A stretch of 64,000 bases of DNA. It comes from Sva-07 sp963741755. Its GTDB lineage: Bacteria; Actinomycetota; Acidimicrobiia; Acidimicrobiales; Ilumatobacteraceae. The stretch is from NCBI GenBank assembly GCA_963741755.1, contig CAVUJG010000006.1, positions 62,001 through 126,000 on the forward strand, in the 5' to 3' direction. This document shows positions 45,399 to 54,687 of this stretch, piece by piece (position 1 is the stretch's first letter; each line of letters opens with the position of its first letter). Made by a program: the position numbers and the translations under genes. Under the pieces are notes generated by a model. The model saw nothing but the letters and a program-made list of their open reading frames with translations. It ran no database searches and was not told the origin of the DNA.

Positions 45399-48300
45399 TT
45401 ACGGCAGATCGACCACGGCCGAGGGCGTCTTCCACGACGAGTTGCCTGCCGCATCGAACGCCTGCACCTGCAGGTAATGCCGCCCCGGGCCCAGCCCGAC
45501 AATCAGCGCCGTGACCTCAGAACCCGGTGCCACAACGACTTCGACACCGTTGCGCGTGATCCGGTACGAGACCACGCCGACGTTGTCACGAGACGCCGTC
45601 CACGACAACGCCACCGAACCATCAGCATTGACCACCGCCGCCAAGTCCCGCGGCGTCGACGGATTGGACGTGTCCGAGACCGGCGCGCCGACAACCGTCA
45701 CCACGACGGACGGTGTCCTCCACGACGAGTTGCCCGCCCCATCGAACGCCTGCACCTGCAGGTAGTGCGTCCCCGCACCCAACCCGACCACCGACGCCGA
45801 GGTCTCCGAACCCGGCACCGCCAACACCTCGACACCATTGCGCGTGATTCGATACGACGCCACGCCGACGTTGTCACGAGACGCCGTCCACGACAACGCC
45901 ACCGAACCATCAGCATTCACCACCGCCGCCAGATCCCGCGGCGTCGACGGCGACGACGTGTCTGTGGCGGGTGGGGACGTTTCATCACGCGGCGGTGCCA
46001 CGATCTTCACCAACGCCGACGGCGTCCTCCACGACGAGTTGCCCGCCGCATCGAACGCCTGCACCTGCAGGTAGTGGTTTCCCGCACCCAACCCGACGAC
46101 CAGCGCCGAGCTCTGCGACCCGTCCACCACCATCACCTCGGTACGGTTGCGCGTGATTCGATACGACGTCACGCCGACGTTGTCTCGAGACGCCGTCCAC
46201 GACAACGCCACCGAACCATCAGCATTGACCACCGCCGCCAGATCCCGCGGCGTGGACGGATTCGACGTGTCCGCGACCACTGGCGGTGCGATCGTCACGA
46301 GAACCGGCGGAGTCTTGGCCGACTCGTTACCCGCTGCATCGCGAGCAGCCACCTGGATGTGGTTGTCGCCGTAGCCGACGTCGAGCTGCACTGCCACCAC
46401 GTCGCCGCCAACCGTCGCCACCAGTTCGGCGTTGCGATAGACGGCATAGGCCGTCACGCCCACATCGTCGGTCGAGGCCTCCCATGCCGCCGAGAGTGAC
46501 GCTGTCTCGGGCACCGCCGAGGCCGACAGCGCAGTCGGAACCGACGGCGCATTCACGTCGTCGCCGGCGACGTCGATCTCCACCGACGGGGTCTTCGCCG
46601 ACAGGTTCCCGGCGTTGTCAACGGCTTGGACCTGGAACGAGTACCGACCTCGGACGAGACCGGACAGCGTGGCGGTGCTCTCGGTCCCAGGCACGAGAAG
46701 TACCTCGACACCGTTGGAGAAGACGCGGTAGCCGTCGACGGAGACGTCGTCGCTCGAGGCCCCCCACGACAAGGTCACCGACTGATCGGCGTTGAGCACT
46801 GCCTGGAGGTTCTGCGGCGTGGTCGGCGCGAGCAGGTCGCCCACGGACAACAACGGCGTCGTTGCCGAGCGGTTTCCGGTGGGATCGACGGCACGCACGA
46901 AGTACCGGTCGCCGACCGTCCCCGTCGGATCGACGAAACTGCGGCCGTAGACGAGCGCGCTGACGACCCGGTCGTTGCGAAGGACCTCGTAGCCGATGGG
47001 GCCGGGCACGTCGTCGGTCGACGAGGCCCACTTCACGGTGATGCCACCCTCGGCTCGCGCCGATGCCACCGCATTCGTCGGCACGGTCGGAGCGGTCGTA
47101 TCGCGCGGACAGAACTTCGAGAAGCTCTCGAGGTATTGCCGCTGTCCCTTGACCCACGGACCGCCGAGCAGGTCGCCACCGAACCAGAGGCATCCCTCGA
47201 TGTCGGTGTCGACCGCCCAGGTTCCCTCGCTGTATGCCGAGGCGACGCTCGGCACCCAGTCTCGTTCGTAGGCATGCGTCTCGGCGTCGAACATGCCGAT
47301 CCAGTTGAAGACATCGGTTCGCGAATAGCCGGTGACGCCCGGCCACGTGGTGGCATCGGCGTAGATGAACGCGTTGGCGTGGCTGCCCTGGACGACCTTG
47401 CCCTTGTCGAGCGCCAACACCTGGGTGTCGCCACCCTGGTCGTAGGTGACGTAGGACTTCAGGAGCGAATGGTCGCTCGTGCGGTACACCTGGGTGTTGT
47501 GCTCGGACCCGCCCTGCCAGATCTCGTCGCCCAGCGGGAGCACGGCGAACTGGTAGCGCTTGCCACCGCTCGTCCAGACCGATTCGGCGAGCCCGGTGAC
47601 GACTGATCCGTCGCTCGTTCGGACAGTGCCGACGCTCTGGCGGACGACGCCATCGATGCTGGTGAAGTTGCCGACGACATGCGCCAGGCCATCGGCGACA
47701 TCGACGTCGAACGGCACCCCGTCGACGTTCGGACGAAAGACCGTGTCCGGCTCGCCATCGGCGATCGACACCCGCGCGAGCCGCCCGACCGACCGCTCGT
47801 TCGCCGGGCCGGCGATACGGGTGAAGTTGCCTGCCACGTAGATCCAACCACCGTCGGCATCGATCGAACGCACGACGGGTCGGGCGGTCGTGCCGGTAAC
47901 GGTCATCGACGCCCGCCAGGTCGGGTCGACTCGACCGGTGACAGGATCCAGCGCCGCCAACGCCGAGGTCCCTGCCTCAGCGTCGATGTTCGTGAACTGG
48001 CCCGCCACGATCAAACGGCCTTCGACGACTTCGAGATCCCACACGGTGCCGTCGAGAACAGGCCGGAAGCTGGGGATCCACGCACCGGTCGCACGATCGA
48101 ACGCGGCGAGGTACGACTGTGCGACCAGTTCCCCGGTCGAGGTGTCACGTGTGTCGCGGAACTTCCCGCCGACGAATACTCGGTCGCCATCGGCCTCGAT
48201 GGCCAACACCGGTGCGTCGAGTCCTGGTTCGGTGTCACCGACCTTGAGCACGTTGCGCACACCGCCGGCGATCTCCATCGGACGCTCGTCGAGTCGCGGC

Positions 48301-49244
48301 GTCAGAGTCTGTTCGCCCATCCCCTCGTCCGGGATCGGCGCGGACGCCGGCGACGTCACCTGCGGGCGGATGAACAGCTGCGTGAACGGAAGTGCCTGCT
48401 TCTCGTTGTTGTACTCCCACAGGTACGACGTGTCGTTGCGATCACCGTCGACCGATCCGCGGTAGGAGAATCCAGCTTGGCGTCCATGGCCGCTCCACGG
48501 GAAGGTGTACCAACCGTTGAGATCCGTCGCCGACCGGTTTCCCGTCCCCGTCTCACCCCACACGCGAACGCTGGAGTCGCGAGTGTTCGAACCGGTGCCG
48601 ACGTTGCCGTTGATCGAGAACGAGCTGAGCCGGTGGCCACCGTCGAGAGCCCACGACCAGGCGCCGAGGTCCTGGAAGCTCCAACGCATCTCCTGCCACT
48701 GCGAGCCGTCCTTGTCCACCGCACGCCGAACTCGCACACCGTCGGTCAACGAGGCAACAGCCGCTCCGTCGAGCAATCCGTCGATCATCACCGCAGAAAG
48801 CGCAGCGGGAGCGAATGCGTCGGGGCCCACGACGTTGTCGTGGAGGTTCGCGATGCTCGACTGGCCCTGATTCCGAAACGTCCATCCGTCACGTCCGCGG
48901 CCGATCAGGACCCAGCCACCGTCGTCGGTGGTCATGTCGCAATAGAAACGTTCGGGACGCACGATCAGGCTCGTGCGCAGCCAGTAGACGCCGTCTTGAC
49001 TCGCGGGGTGGAGTTGCTTGATCTCCCAGCATGACCCAGCGGCCTCAGCGGCTGTGGCACCCGATGCCGCGAGTGCAACGGGCACCGGCTGAACCGACTG
49101 CGCATCGGCTTCGGTGGCTGCGGCGATGAGTGCGCCGCCCGCCGCGAACGCACTCACCACCGCGAGCGCCATCAGGGACCGGGCCCGCCGCCCGATCCGC
49201 GCTGACAACCGGTGATCACCCTCGAGTTCGTCGGTCCGCCGCAT
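45399..49244 (-). CDS. Large secreted protein: fibrinogen-like domain, beta-propeller and six FN3 repeats
   Basis: 1281 aa from ATG 49244, with GGAAAGAG upstream. Signal peptide: basic n-region, h-region 24-43, AxA cleavage after Ala48. From about 71: a fibrinogen C-terminal-like domain (SCWEIKQLHP; GVYWLR; RFYCDMTTDDGGWVLIGRG) to about 320. Then about 400 residues of repeats such as VFVGGKF, LIVAGQFTNID and IYVAGNFTRI, typical of a delta-60/propeller fold. The C terminus has six FN3 domains (from about 715); the last three are nearly identical. No sortase motif or membrane anchor is seen, so it is likely secreted or held by glycan. It probably binds cell-surface sugars; the role is inferred. 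Confidence 0.87.
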   Translation of the reverse strand: MRRTDELEGDHRLSARIGRRARSLMALAVVSAFAAGGALIAAATEADAQSVQPVPVALAASGATAAEAAGSCWEIKQLHPASQDGVYWLRTSLIVRPERFYCDMTTDDGGWVLIGRGRDGWTFRNQGQSSIANLHDNVVGPDAFAPAALSAVMIDGLLDGAAVASLTDGVRVRRAVDKDGSQWQEMRWSFQDLGAWSWALDGGHRLSSFSINGNVGTGSNTRDSSVRVWGETGTGNRSATDLNGWYTFPWSGHGRQAGFSYRGSVDGDRNDTSYLWEYNNEKQALPFTQLFIRPQVTSPASAPIPDEGMGEQTLTPRLDERPMEIAGGVRNVLKVGDTEPGLDAPVLAIEADGDRVFVGGKFRDTRDTSTGELVAQSYLAAFDRATGAWIPSFRPVLDGTVWDLEVVEGRLIVAGQFTNIDAEAGTSALAALDPVTGRVDPTWRASMTVTGTTARPVVRSIDADGGWIYVAGNFTRIAGPANERSVGRLARVSIADGEPDTVFRPNVDGVPFDVDVADGLAHVVGNFTSIDGVVRQSVGTVRTSDGSVVTGLAESVWTSGGKRYQFAVLPLGDEIWQGGSEHNTQVYRTSDHSLLKSYVTYDQGGDTQVLALDKGKVVQGSHANAFIYADATTWPGVTGYSRTDVFNWIGMFDAETHAYERDWVPSVASAYSEGTWAVDTDIEGCLWFGGDLLGGPWVKGQRQYLESFSKFCPRDTTAPTVPTNAVASARAEGGITVKWASSTDDVPGPIGYEVLRNDRVVSALVYGRSFVDPTGTVGDRYFVRAVDPTGNRSATTPLLSVGDLLAPTTPQNLQAVLNADQSVTLSWGASSDDVSVDGYRVFSNGVEVLLVPGTESTATLSGLVRGRYSFQVQAVDNAGNLSAKTPSVEIDVAGDDVNAPSVPTALSASAVPETASLSAAWEASTDDVGVTAYAVYRNAELVATVGGDVVAVQLDVGYGDNHIQVAARDAAGNESAKTPPVLVTIAPPVVADTSNPSTPRDLAAVVNADGSVALSWTASRDNVGVTSYRITRNRTEVMVVDGSQSSALVVGLGAGNHYLQVQAFDAAGNSSWRTPSALVKIVAPPRDETSPPATDTSSPSTPRDLAAVVNADGSVALSWTASRDNVGVASYRITRNGVEVLAVPGSETSASVVGLGAGTHYLQVQAFDGAGNSSWRTPSVVVTVVGAPVSDTSNPSTPRDLAAVVNADGSVALSWTASRDNVGVVSYRITRNGVEVVVAPGSEVTALIVGLGPGRHYLQVQAFDAAGNSSWKTPSAVVDLP
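45410..46290. repeat. Three tandem near-identical FN3-coding repeats
   Basis: The last three FN3 domains of the secreted protein are nearly identical in DNA. Equivalent points fall at 45421, 45709 and 46018, spacings of 288 and 309 bp (96 and 103 codons). All keep the frame. The difference is a 21-bp linker insertion. Such repeats are prone to unequal exchange and misassembly. Confidence 0.85.
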
Positions 49245-49517
49245 ACGTGCTCTTTCCGCCCTCATTCCACCGGTTGGTACAGGTGACGCTAGGACGTCGG
49301 CGGGAAGCAATACCACGAAACGTGGTCAAGATTTCACGCATTGCCACACTCTGTGTGGTTCCGGCGTGCCGCTCGGTGGGCAGGACCGCCGAATGCGGCC
49401 CAATCGTCAACGATCGCTCAAGCTGACCTGCGCCCGGGCCGAAGCACAGACCATGGAACTGGTGAGCGCGCGCTCCGTCTCGCATCCCGAGGCGGGCGAC
49501 GTGTCGGCGAGGCGCAC
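49245..49517. promoter_or_regulatory. Divergent promoter region with two inverted repeats
   Basis: 273 bp between the secreted-protein gene and the Wzz-like gene, no gene seen. ACCACGAAACGTGGT (49312-49326, 6-bp arms) and CCACACTCTGTGTGG (49344-49358, 6-bp arms) lie 17 bp apart, centre to centre 32 bp (about three helix turns), so one dimeric regulator could bind both on the same face. Both share a CCAC/GTGG outer edge. Confidence 0.5.
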
Positions 49518-50987
49518 ATGAGCGCTCCGATCAGCGACAGCGCATCGGTCGGACCCGTCGAGGCGTTCTGGCGTTTTCGGTCGTGGACACTGCCGATCAC
49601 GATCGTCATCGGCGTCTTGGCCGGCGTGTTCGTGCTCGCCACGTCAGGTACATCGACGGCCACCACGATGCTCTACCTCACCGACCCACGCGGGACACCC
49701 GTCTTTCGCGACGGATCGAGCACTCCGACCGACCTGAATCGCTACGCCCGCCAACGCGCCGAGTTCGCCGACTCGGCGGCAGTGCACGCTGAAGTGGTCA
49801 GGGCGATCGATGAGATCCGCGATGCCGGCGATGTCGATCCACTCCCGCAGGCCGAGACGGTCGATTCCGTCGATGACATCGTGTCCACGGGCACGACGTC
49901 GAGTTCCGATGTCCGAATCGACTGCACGTCCGACTCCGCGGATCGTTCGTTGCTGGTCTGCGATCAGACCGTGGCGGCATATCTCACCTTGACCGAGCAG
50001 GACACGGTGGCGCGGGCACAGGCGACGATCGACGCCTTCCTGCTCGAACGCGAGCGCCTCGTCGCAACGGGCGGTGGGCAGGCGACGATCGACCAGATCG
50101 ATCTCCAGATCGCTGAGGTCCGCTCCGAGGCGGCGCTGCTCGGCAGCGGTGTCGAGTTCGTCGAACCAGCCGAGGTCAACCAGGACGCCAGGGTTCTTCC
50201 CGCACTGCAGTACACGATCGCCGCCCTGCTGTTCGCGGCGTTCGCGCTCGCGATCATCGCATGGTTCCGAGCCGGCCGACGGCCGGTGATCACCACCAGC
50301 GCCGACGCGACAGCGGTGCTCGACGCGCCGCTGCTCGGCGAGGTGACGGTCGGACCCGCCCAGTTGTTCGATCCGGTCGTTCCGCCTGGAGCTGCCTACC
50401 AGCTCCTCGCCACGAGCCTCGGGGCGGTGCATCCCGATGGAGGCATCATCCTGACGGCCACCGCCGTGCCGAGTCATGACGCCGCCGAGACCGTCGCTCG
50501 GCTCGCCGTCGCAGCCGCTCGCGAAGGGCGCCGCGTCCTGGTCGTCGACGCAAACCTTCGCGACCGGCGTGTGAGCCGCCTGTTCGGATTCGAACAGGCC
50601 CTCGGCGGCCTCACGGAACTGCTGGCAGGCCTCTCGTCCTTCGACGACGTCCGCCGATATGTCGGCGTCGGCGGCGAAGCATCGCTCGACCTCGTCACCG
50701 GCGGTCGCTCCGTCGACGACCCTGCTGGCCTGTTCCGGTCGCAGGCCGCTCGCGCAACGATGACCACACTGCGCCGGCGCTACGAGCTCGTCTTGATCGA
50801 CGTTCCACCGCTGCTCGCCGTTGCCGACGGATCGGCGCTCGCTGGCGAAGCTGACGGCATCGTCGTCATCGTCGAGCGAGGCACCGAGTCCAGCGATCTG
50901 GAGATCGTCCGACAACGTCTCGACGTGCTGCGCTCGAACCTGATCGGCGTCGTCTTCGATCATCGATCGACCGACCACGGGTCCTGA
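49518..50987 (+). CDS. Wzz-like chain-length protein with a degenerate BY-kinase domain
   Basis: 489 aa. Two transmembrane segments (about 23-43 and 230-251) flank an extracytoplasmic helical region, as in Wzz/CapA polysaccharide co-polymerases. The C-terminal cytoplasmic domain (about 285-480) is of the bacterial tyrosine-kinase (CpsD/Wzc) type: Walker A' RVLVVDANLRD (Asp344) and Walker B ELVLIDVPPLL (Asp428). But the P-loop site reads ILTATAVPSHDAAETVARLA; the GxGKST glycine and lysine are absent, and no tyrosine cluster ends the protein. It probably acts as a structural or regulatory partner, not a kinase. It sits just before the flippase-ligase gene. Confidence 0.85.
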   Translation: MSAPISDSASVGPVEAFWRFRSWTLPITIVIGVLAGVFVLATSGTSTATTMLYLTDPRGTPVFRDGSSTPTDLNRYARQRAEFADSAAVHAEVVRAIDEIRDAGDVDPLPQAETVDSVDDIVSTGTTSSSDVRIDCTSDSADRSLLVCDQTVAAYLTLTEQDTVARAQATIDAFLLERERLVATGGGQATIDQIDLQIAEVRSEAALLGSGVEFVEPAEVNQDARVLPALQYTIAALLFAAFALAIIAWFRAGRRPVITTSADATAVLDAPLLGEVTVGPAQLFDPVVPPGAAYQLLATSLGAVHPDGGIILTATAVPSHDAAETVARLAVAAAREGRRVLVVDANLRDRRVSRLFGFEQALGGLTELLAGLSSFDDVRRYVGVGGEASLDLVTGGRSVDDPAGLFRSQAARATMTTLRRRYELVLIDVPPLLAVADGSALAGEADGIVVIVERGTESSDLEIVRQRLDVLRSNLIGVVFDHRSTDHGS

Positions 50988-50989
50988 CC

Positions 50990-53725
50990 GTGCGCGCCCG
51001 GCCGCTCGGCGCAATCGTCTCGCAGATCGTCGTTGCGGGTACCAGCCTGCTGCTGTCGCTGATTGCGCTGCGCCAACTGGGAACGGCCGGGCTCGGCACG
51101 TTCAGCCTGCTGTTCGGGATTCTCCTGACCGCAAGTGCGGTGCAGACGGGGTGGATCGGCGACTCGCTCACGGTGCTCGACCGGTTCGATCCCGGGATTC
51201 GTCGATCGCTCTTCCAATCCCAGTACGTCGCGATCGTCGTCGTCTTCTCGGTCAGCGCCTGGCTGGCCAGCTTGCTCGGCGGAGTCGAAGCGAGCACCGC
51301 TGTGCTGTTCGGTGTCGCATCGGCGGCCTGGGGTGTCGAGGAGACGATGCGACGTCTTCTGTTGGCCCGGCGCCAGTTCTGGACGCTGGTCGTGAACGAT
51401 CTGTCGTTCTCCATCGGTGCGATCGGCCTGCTCGTCGTTGTCGTCGCCACCGGCGGTGAGATCACGATCGCCACGCTGGTCGCTGCGCTGGTGGCCGGGT
51501 CGACGATCGCCATCGGTGTAGCGGTGCTCCAGCTGCCACGCATCGAACTCGTACGAGGCCCCATCGCTGCGTCGCGGATGCGCGATCTGTCGTCGTTTGC
51601 GTTCTGGCGGGCGATCCAGGTCGGGTTGCGACCGGGAAGCCTGGCCGCCGTGCGTGTGATCGTCGCGACCACAGCGTCACTCGGGGCAGTGGGGCAACTG
51701 GAGGCCGCCCGGCTGATCATTGCACCCATTCTCACCGTCGTGAACGGTGCTGCGATGTACTTCCTGCCGACCTATGCGCTCCAGGTCAAGCGCGGCGCCG
51801 CCTTCCGCCCCTCGGTACCCAAGGCAATGACCGTGATCGCCGCCGGCACCCTCGGCTACGGGGTGATCGCTCTCGGAGCCCACAACCTGAACGAGGGCTT
51901 CCTCACCAGCGGCGAGGCGCCCGTGAGTACCGCGGCGATCGCGGCATGGGTGCTGTACTCGACCGCGTTCGGCATCGGGCTGCCGGCGGGCGTCGCTGCG
52001 ATCGCCCTCGGTCGCTCACGCCAGACGTTCAACGTGCGCGTGATCGACGCGGCGATCGGTGTCACCCTCGCGACGGTGTTCGCACTGCTCGGCTGGATCG
52101 ACGCGGTGCCGGCAGGGCTCGCGGCCGGCGCCTTCGTCGGCGCAGTCCTCCTTCTGCGCTCGTTGGACGACGTCCCGCCGGCGGTTGTGCCGGTCGACAC
52201 ATCGACGAACGACCCAGCATCGGAGAGCTCACCGGAGTCGTCCGACGAGATCGAGCTCGAGCCGACGCACTGGAGTTGGGCGCCTGAGCGATCTTCGCCG
52301 CCACCGAGCGTTGCGCCGACGACTCCGCTTCCTCCGCCGCCTCCCACCAACGGCGTGCGGACGAGCCGACCCCCGACGAAATCGGTGAGGAACGTCACGG
52401 TCCCGACGCGCCATGCGTTGACGACAACGCGCGAGCGTCGTGTCGAACTGCAACGACGACTGCTGTGGATCGCGCCGTTGCTGCTCATCGTGGCCACGGA
52501 GTACAAGCTTCGCCGTCGGGACATCGATGGGGCCCTCACCGGAACCGTCGATCTGATGATCGCTGCCGAGCTGCTCGTCGTCGCGACGGTCGGCGTCTGG
52601 GCACTCTGGCGGCTGATCCCGTCGCGCCCACACGTCGAGCCGCTGATGATGGTGATGTGGGGCTACGTGCTCACCACGGCGGTCAGCGCCCTGTACTCGG
52701 CGTTCCCGATGCTGGCGCTCGCTCGAGCAGTCGAACTGATCGTCATTGCGGCCGTGATCCAGTTGGTCTCGTCGCAGGGGACGCTGTCGACGATCGGCCG
52801 ATTCTTGCACGGATGGATCGTGCTGATCAGTGCGTCGATCGTCGCGGGTCTGTTGTACGTCGCTCCCACGACCGGACCCCAGGAGGGCCGGTTCACGTGG
52901 TTCTCGGTGCACAGTGTGGCTGCCGGCTCGATGTTCGCCACATCGATACCGGTGCTGTTCGGACTCTGGCTCGAGCGCGGGAGACGCTCGCTGCCCTGGC
53001 CGCGATGGGTGTACGGCAGCCTGTTCGTCGTTCACATCGGCTTCCTCCTGCTCACCCGAACGCGCGGATCGATCGGAGGCGTCGCTGTTGCGATCGCCGT
53101 GATGGCATGGCTGTCGTCAGGCCGCCGTGCCCGCCCCGAACTGATCCTCGGCAGCCTCATCGCCGGCGGCGCCGTTGCCTTGGCGTTCGGTCGGTCGGTG
53201 CTCGAGTTCCTCACCCGAGGCGAGACCGTCGACCAGATCGGCACGTTCAATCGTCGGACCGAGATCTGGTCGTTGGCGTGGGACTCGTTCCTCGATCACC
53301 CCGTGTTCGGCCTCGGTTTCAACTCGGCGAAGGGCGTGTTCTTCGACGAGACAGGGCTCGGCGGGGCCCACAATTCCCTGATCAACGTGATGACCGACGT
53401 CGGCGTCGTCGGCGTGATCTGGTGGCTTGCCCTCATCATCGGGGCCATCGTGACCCTCGCACGCCTCCGCCGACTCGAGCGACGCTCACACGTGCTGCTC
53501 CTCGGTGCCGCCGGAACGGCACGTTCGGATCACTTGATCCTGACCGGTGTCTTCGTCGCTCTGCTGATCAACAGCATCACGAGCGAAGGTTTGGGTGCCG
53601 GCGTGAACGTCATGGCGATTTGGTGGTTCCTGTGTTGCGCGTGGCTGACGCTGCTCGACCGCAACCAGCGAGCAAGCTCGGCCACGAGAGTATCCAGACA
53701 GCGACAGCTCGAACCGGCCCGTTGA
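50990..53725 (+). CDS. Fusion of a Wzx-like flippase and an O-antigen ligase/polymerase (Wzy/WaaL)
   Basis: 911 aa with a GTG 2 bp after the preceding stop. Residues about 1-395 form a polytopic MATE/MOP-type flippase (QIVVAGTSLLLSLIALRQLGTAGLGTFSLLFG). A proline/serine/threonine linker (about 400-485) follows. Residues about 490-900 are a Wzy_C-type O-antigen ligase: FNRRTEIWSLAWDSFLDHPVFGLGFNS and GGAHNSLINVMTDVGVVGV with the conserved His. This would export lipid-linked repeat units and then polymerise or ligate them. The frame is intact and open throughout, so the fusion is not an artefact of a frameshift here. Upstream Wzz-like protein controls length. Confidence 0.87.
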   Translation: MRARPLGAIVSQIVVAGTSLLLSLIALRQLGTAGLGTFSLLFGILLTASAVQTGWIGDSLTVLDRFDPGIRRSLFQSQYVAIVVVFSVSAWLASLLGGVEASTAVLFGVASAAWGVEETMRRLLLARRQFWTLVVNDLSFSIGAIGLLVVVVATGGEITIATLVAALVAGSTIAIGVAVLQLPRIELVRGPIAASRMRDLSSFAFWRAIQVGLRPGSLAAVRVIVATTASLGAVGQLEAARLIIAPILTVVNGAAMYFLPTYALQVKRGAAFRPSVPKAMTVIAAGTLGYGVIALGAHNLNEGFLTSGEAPVSTAAIAAWVLYSTAFGIGLPAGVAAIALGRSRQTFNVRVIDAAIGVTLATVFALLGWIDAVPAGLAAGAFVGAVLLLRSLDDVPPAVVPVDTSTNDPASESSPESSDEIELEPTHWSWAPERSSPPPSVAPTTPLPPPPPTNGVRTSRPPTKSVRNVTVPTRHALTTTRERRVELQRRLLWIAPLLLIVATEYKLRRRDIDGALTGTVDLMIAAELLVVATVGVWALWRLIPSRPHVEPLMMVMWGYVLTTAVSALYSAFPMLALARAVELIVIAAVIQLVSSQGTLSTIGRFLHGWIVLISASIVAGLLYVAPTTGPQEGRFTWFSVHSVAAGSMFATSIPVLFGLWLERGRRSLPWPRWVYGSLFVVHIGFLLLTRTRGSIGGVAVAIAVMAWLSSGRRARPELILGSLIAGGAVALAFGRSVLEFLTRGETVDQIGTFNRRTEIWSLAWDSFLDHPVFGLGFNSAKGVFFDETGLGGAHNSLINVMTDVGVVGVIWWLALIIGAIVTLARLRRLERRSHVLLLGAAGTARSDHLILTGVFVALLINSITSEGLGAGVNVMAIWWFLCCAWLTLLDRNQRASSATRVSRQRQLEPAR

Positions 53726-53742
53726 CGCGTACGCTCGCGGCC

Positions 53743-54675
53743 ATGGCACGAGTCGTCGTCACCGGTGGAGCAGGCTTTCTGGGATCGCACCTCTGCCGCG
53801 CCCTGCTCGAACGAGGCGACGAGGTCGTCGCGCTCGACAACCTGGTCACCGGCGCGGTCGCCAACATCGAGGAGCTGTTCGGTGGCGGTTTCACGTTCGT
53901 CGAACACGACGTCAGCAACTACGTCTGGGTCCCCGGCTCGGTCGACGTGGTGATGCATCTCGCCAGCCCGGCCAGCCCGGTCGACTTCGAGCGCATCCCG
54001 ATCCAGATCCTCAAGGTCGGCGGTCTGGGCACCCACAACGCGCTCGGCCTCGCCCTTGCCAAGGGCGCCCGGTTCTTCCTCGCATCCACCTCGGAGGTCT
54101 ACGGCGATCCGTTGGTGCATCCGCAGCCCGAGGAGTACTGGGGCAACGTCAATCCAATCGGTCCCCGAGGCGTGTACGACGAAGCCAAGCGGTACGCCGA
54201 AGCGATGACGATGGCCTACCACCGTCATCACCACGTCGACGTCCGGATCGTGCGCATCTTCAACACCTACGGGCCGCGTATGCGCCCCGACGACGGCCGT
54301 GCGGTGTCGAATTTCCTCGTCCAGGCGCTGCGCGGTGAGCCGATCACGATCTTCGGTGACGGCTCGCAGACGCGATCGTTCACCTACGTCGACGACGAGA
54401 TCCGCGGGTTCCTGGCGCTGCTCGACTCGGACCTGGCGACCCCGATCAACATCGGCAACGACAACGAATTCACGATCGCGCAGCTCGCCGAGTTGATCAT
54501 CGAGGTGACCGGCTCGTCGTCCGAGCTCGTCTACCTGCCGTTGCCGGTCGATGACCCCATGCAACGCAAGCCGGACCTCACGAAGGCCCGAACTCTGCTC
54601 GGTTGGGAGCCAACAGTGCAGCTGCGTGAGGGAATCGAGCGGACGGCCGCCTACTTCACCTCGCTGCTGAGCTGA
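53743..54675 (+). CDS. NAD-dependent SDR, UDP-glucuronate decarboxylase (UXS)-like
   Basis: 310 aa. VVVTGGAGFLGSHLCRALLERGDEVVALDNLVTG binds NAD. STSEVYGDPLVHPQPEEYWGNVNPIGPRGVYDEAKRYAE gives the catalytic Ser/Tyr/Lys and the PEEYWGNVNPIGPR block shared by UDP-xylose synthases. It would convert UDP-glucuronate to UDP-xylose. The convergent downstream gene makes UDP-glucuronate, so the pair supplies pentose for the glycan. A 17-bp gap follows the ligase gene. Confidence 0.9.
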   Translation: MARVVVTGGAGFLGSHLCRALLERGDEVVALDNLVTGAVANIEELFGGGFTFVEHDVSNYVWVPGSVDVVMHLASPASPVDFERIPIQILKVGGLGTHNALGLALAKGARFFLASTSEVYGDPLVHPQPEEYWGNVNPIGPRGVYDEAKRYAEAMTMAYHRHHHVDVRIVRIFNTYGPRMRPDDGRAVSNFLVQALRGEPITIFGDGSQTRSFTYVDDEIRGFLALLDSDLATPINIGNDNEFTIAQLAELIIEVTGSSSELVYLPLPVDDPMQRKPDLTKARTLLGWEPTVQLREGIERTAAYFTSLLS

Positions 54676-54687
54676 CCAGCCCGGCGA

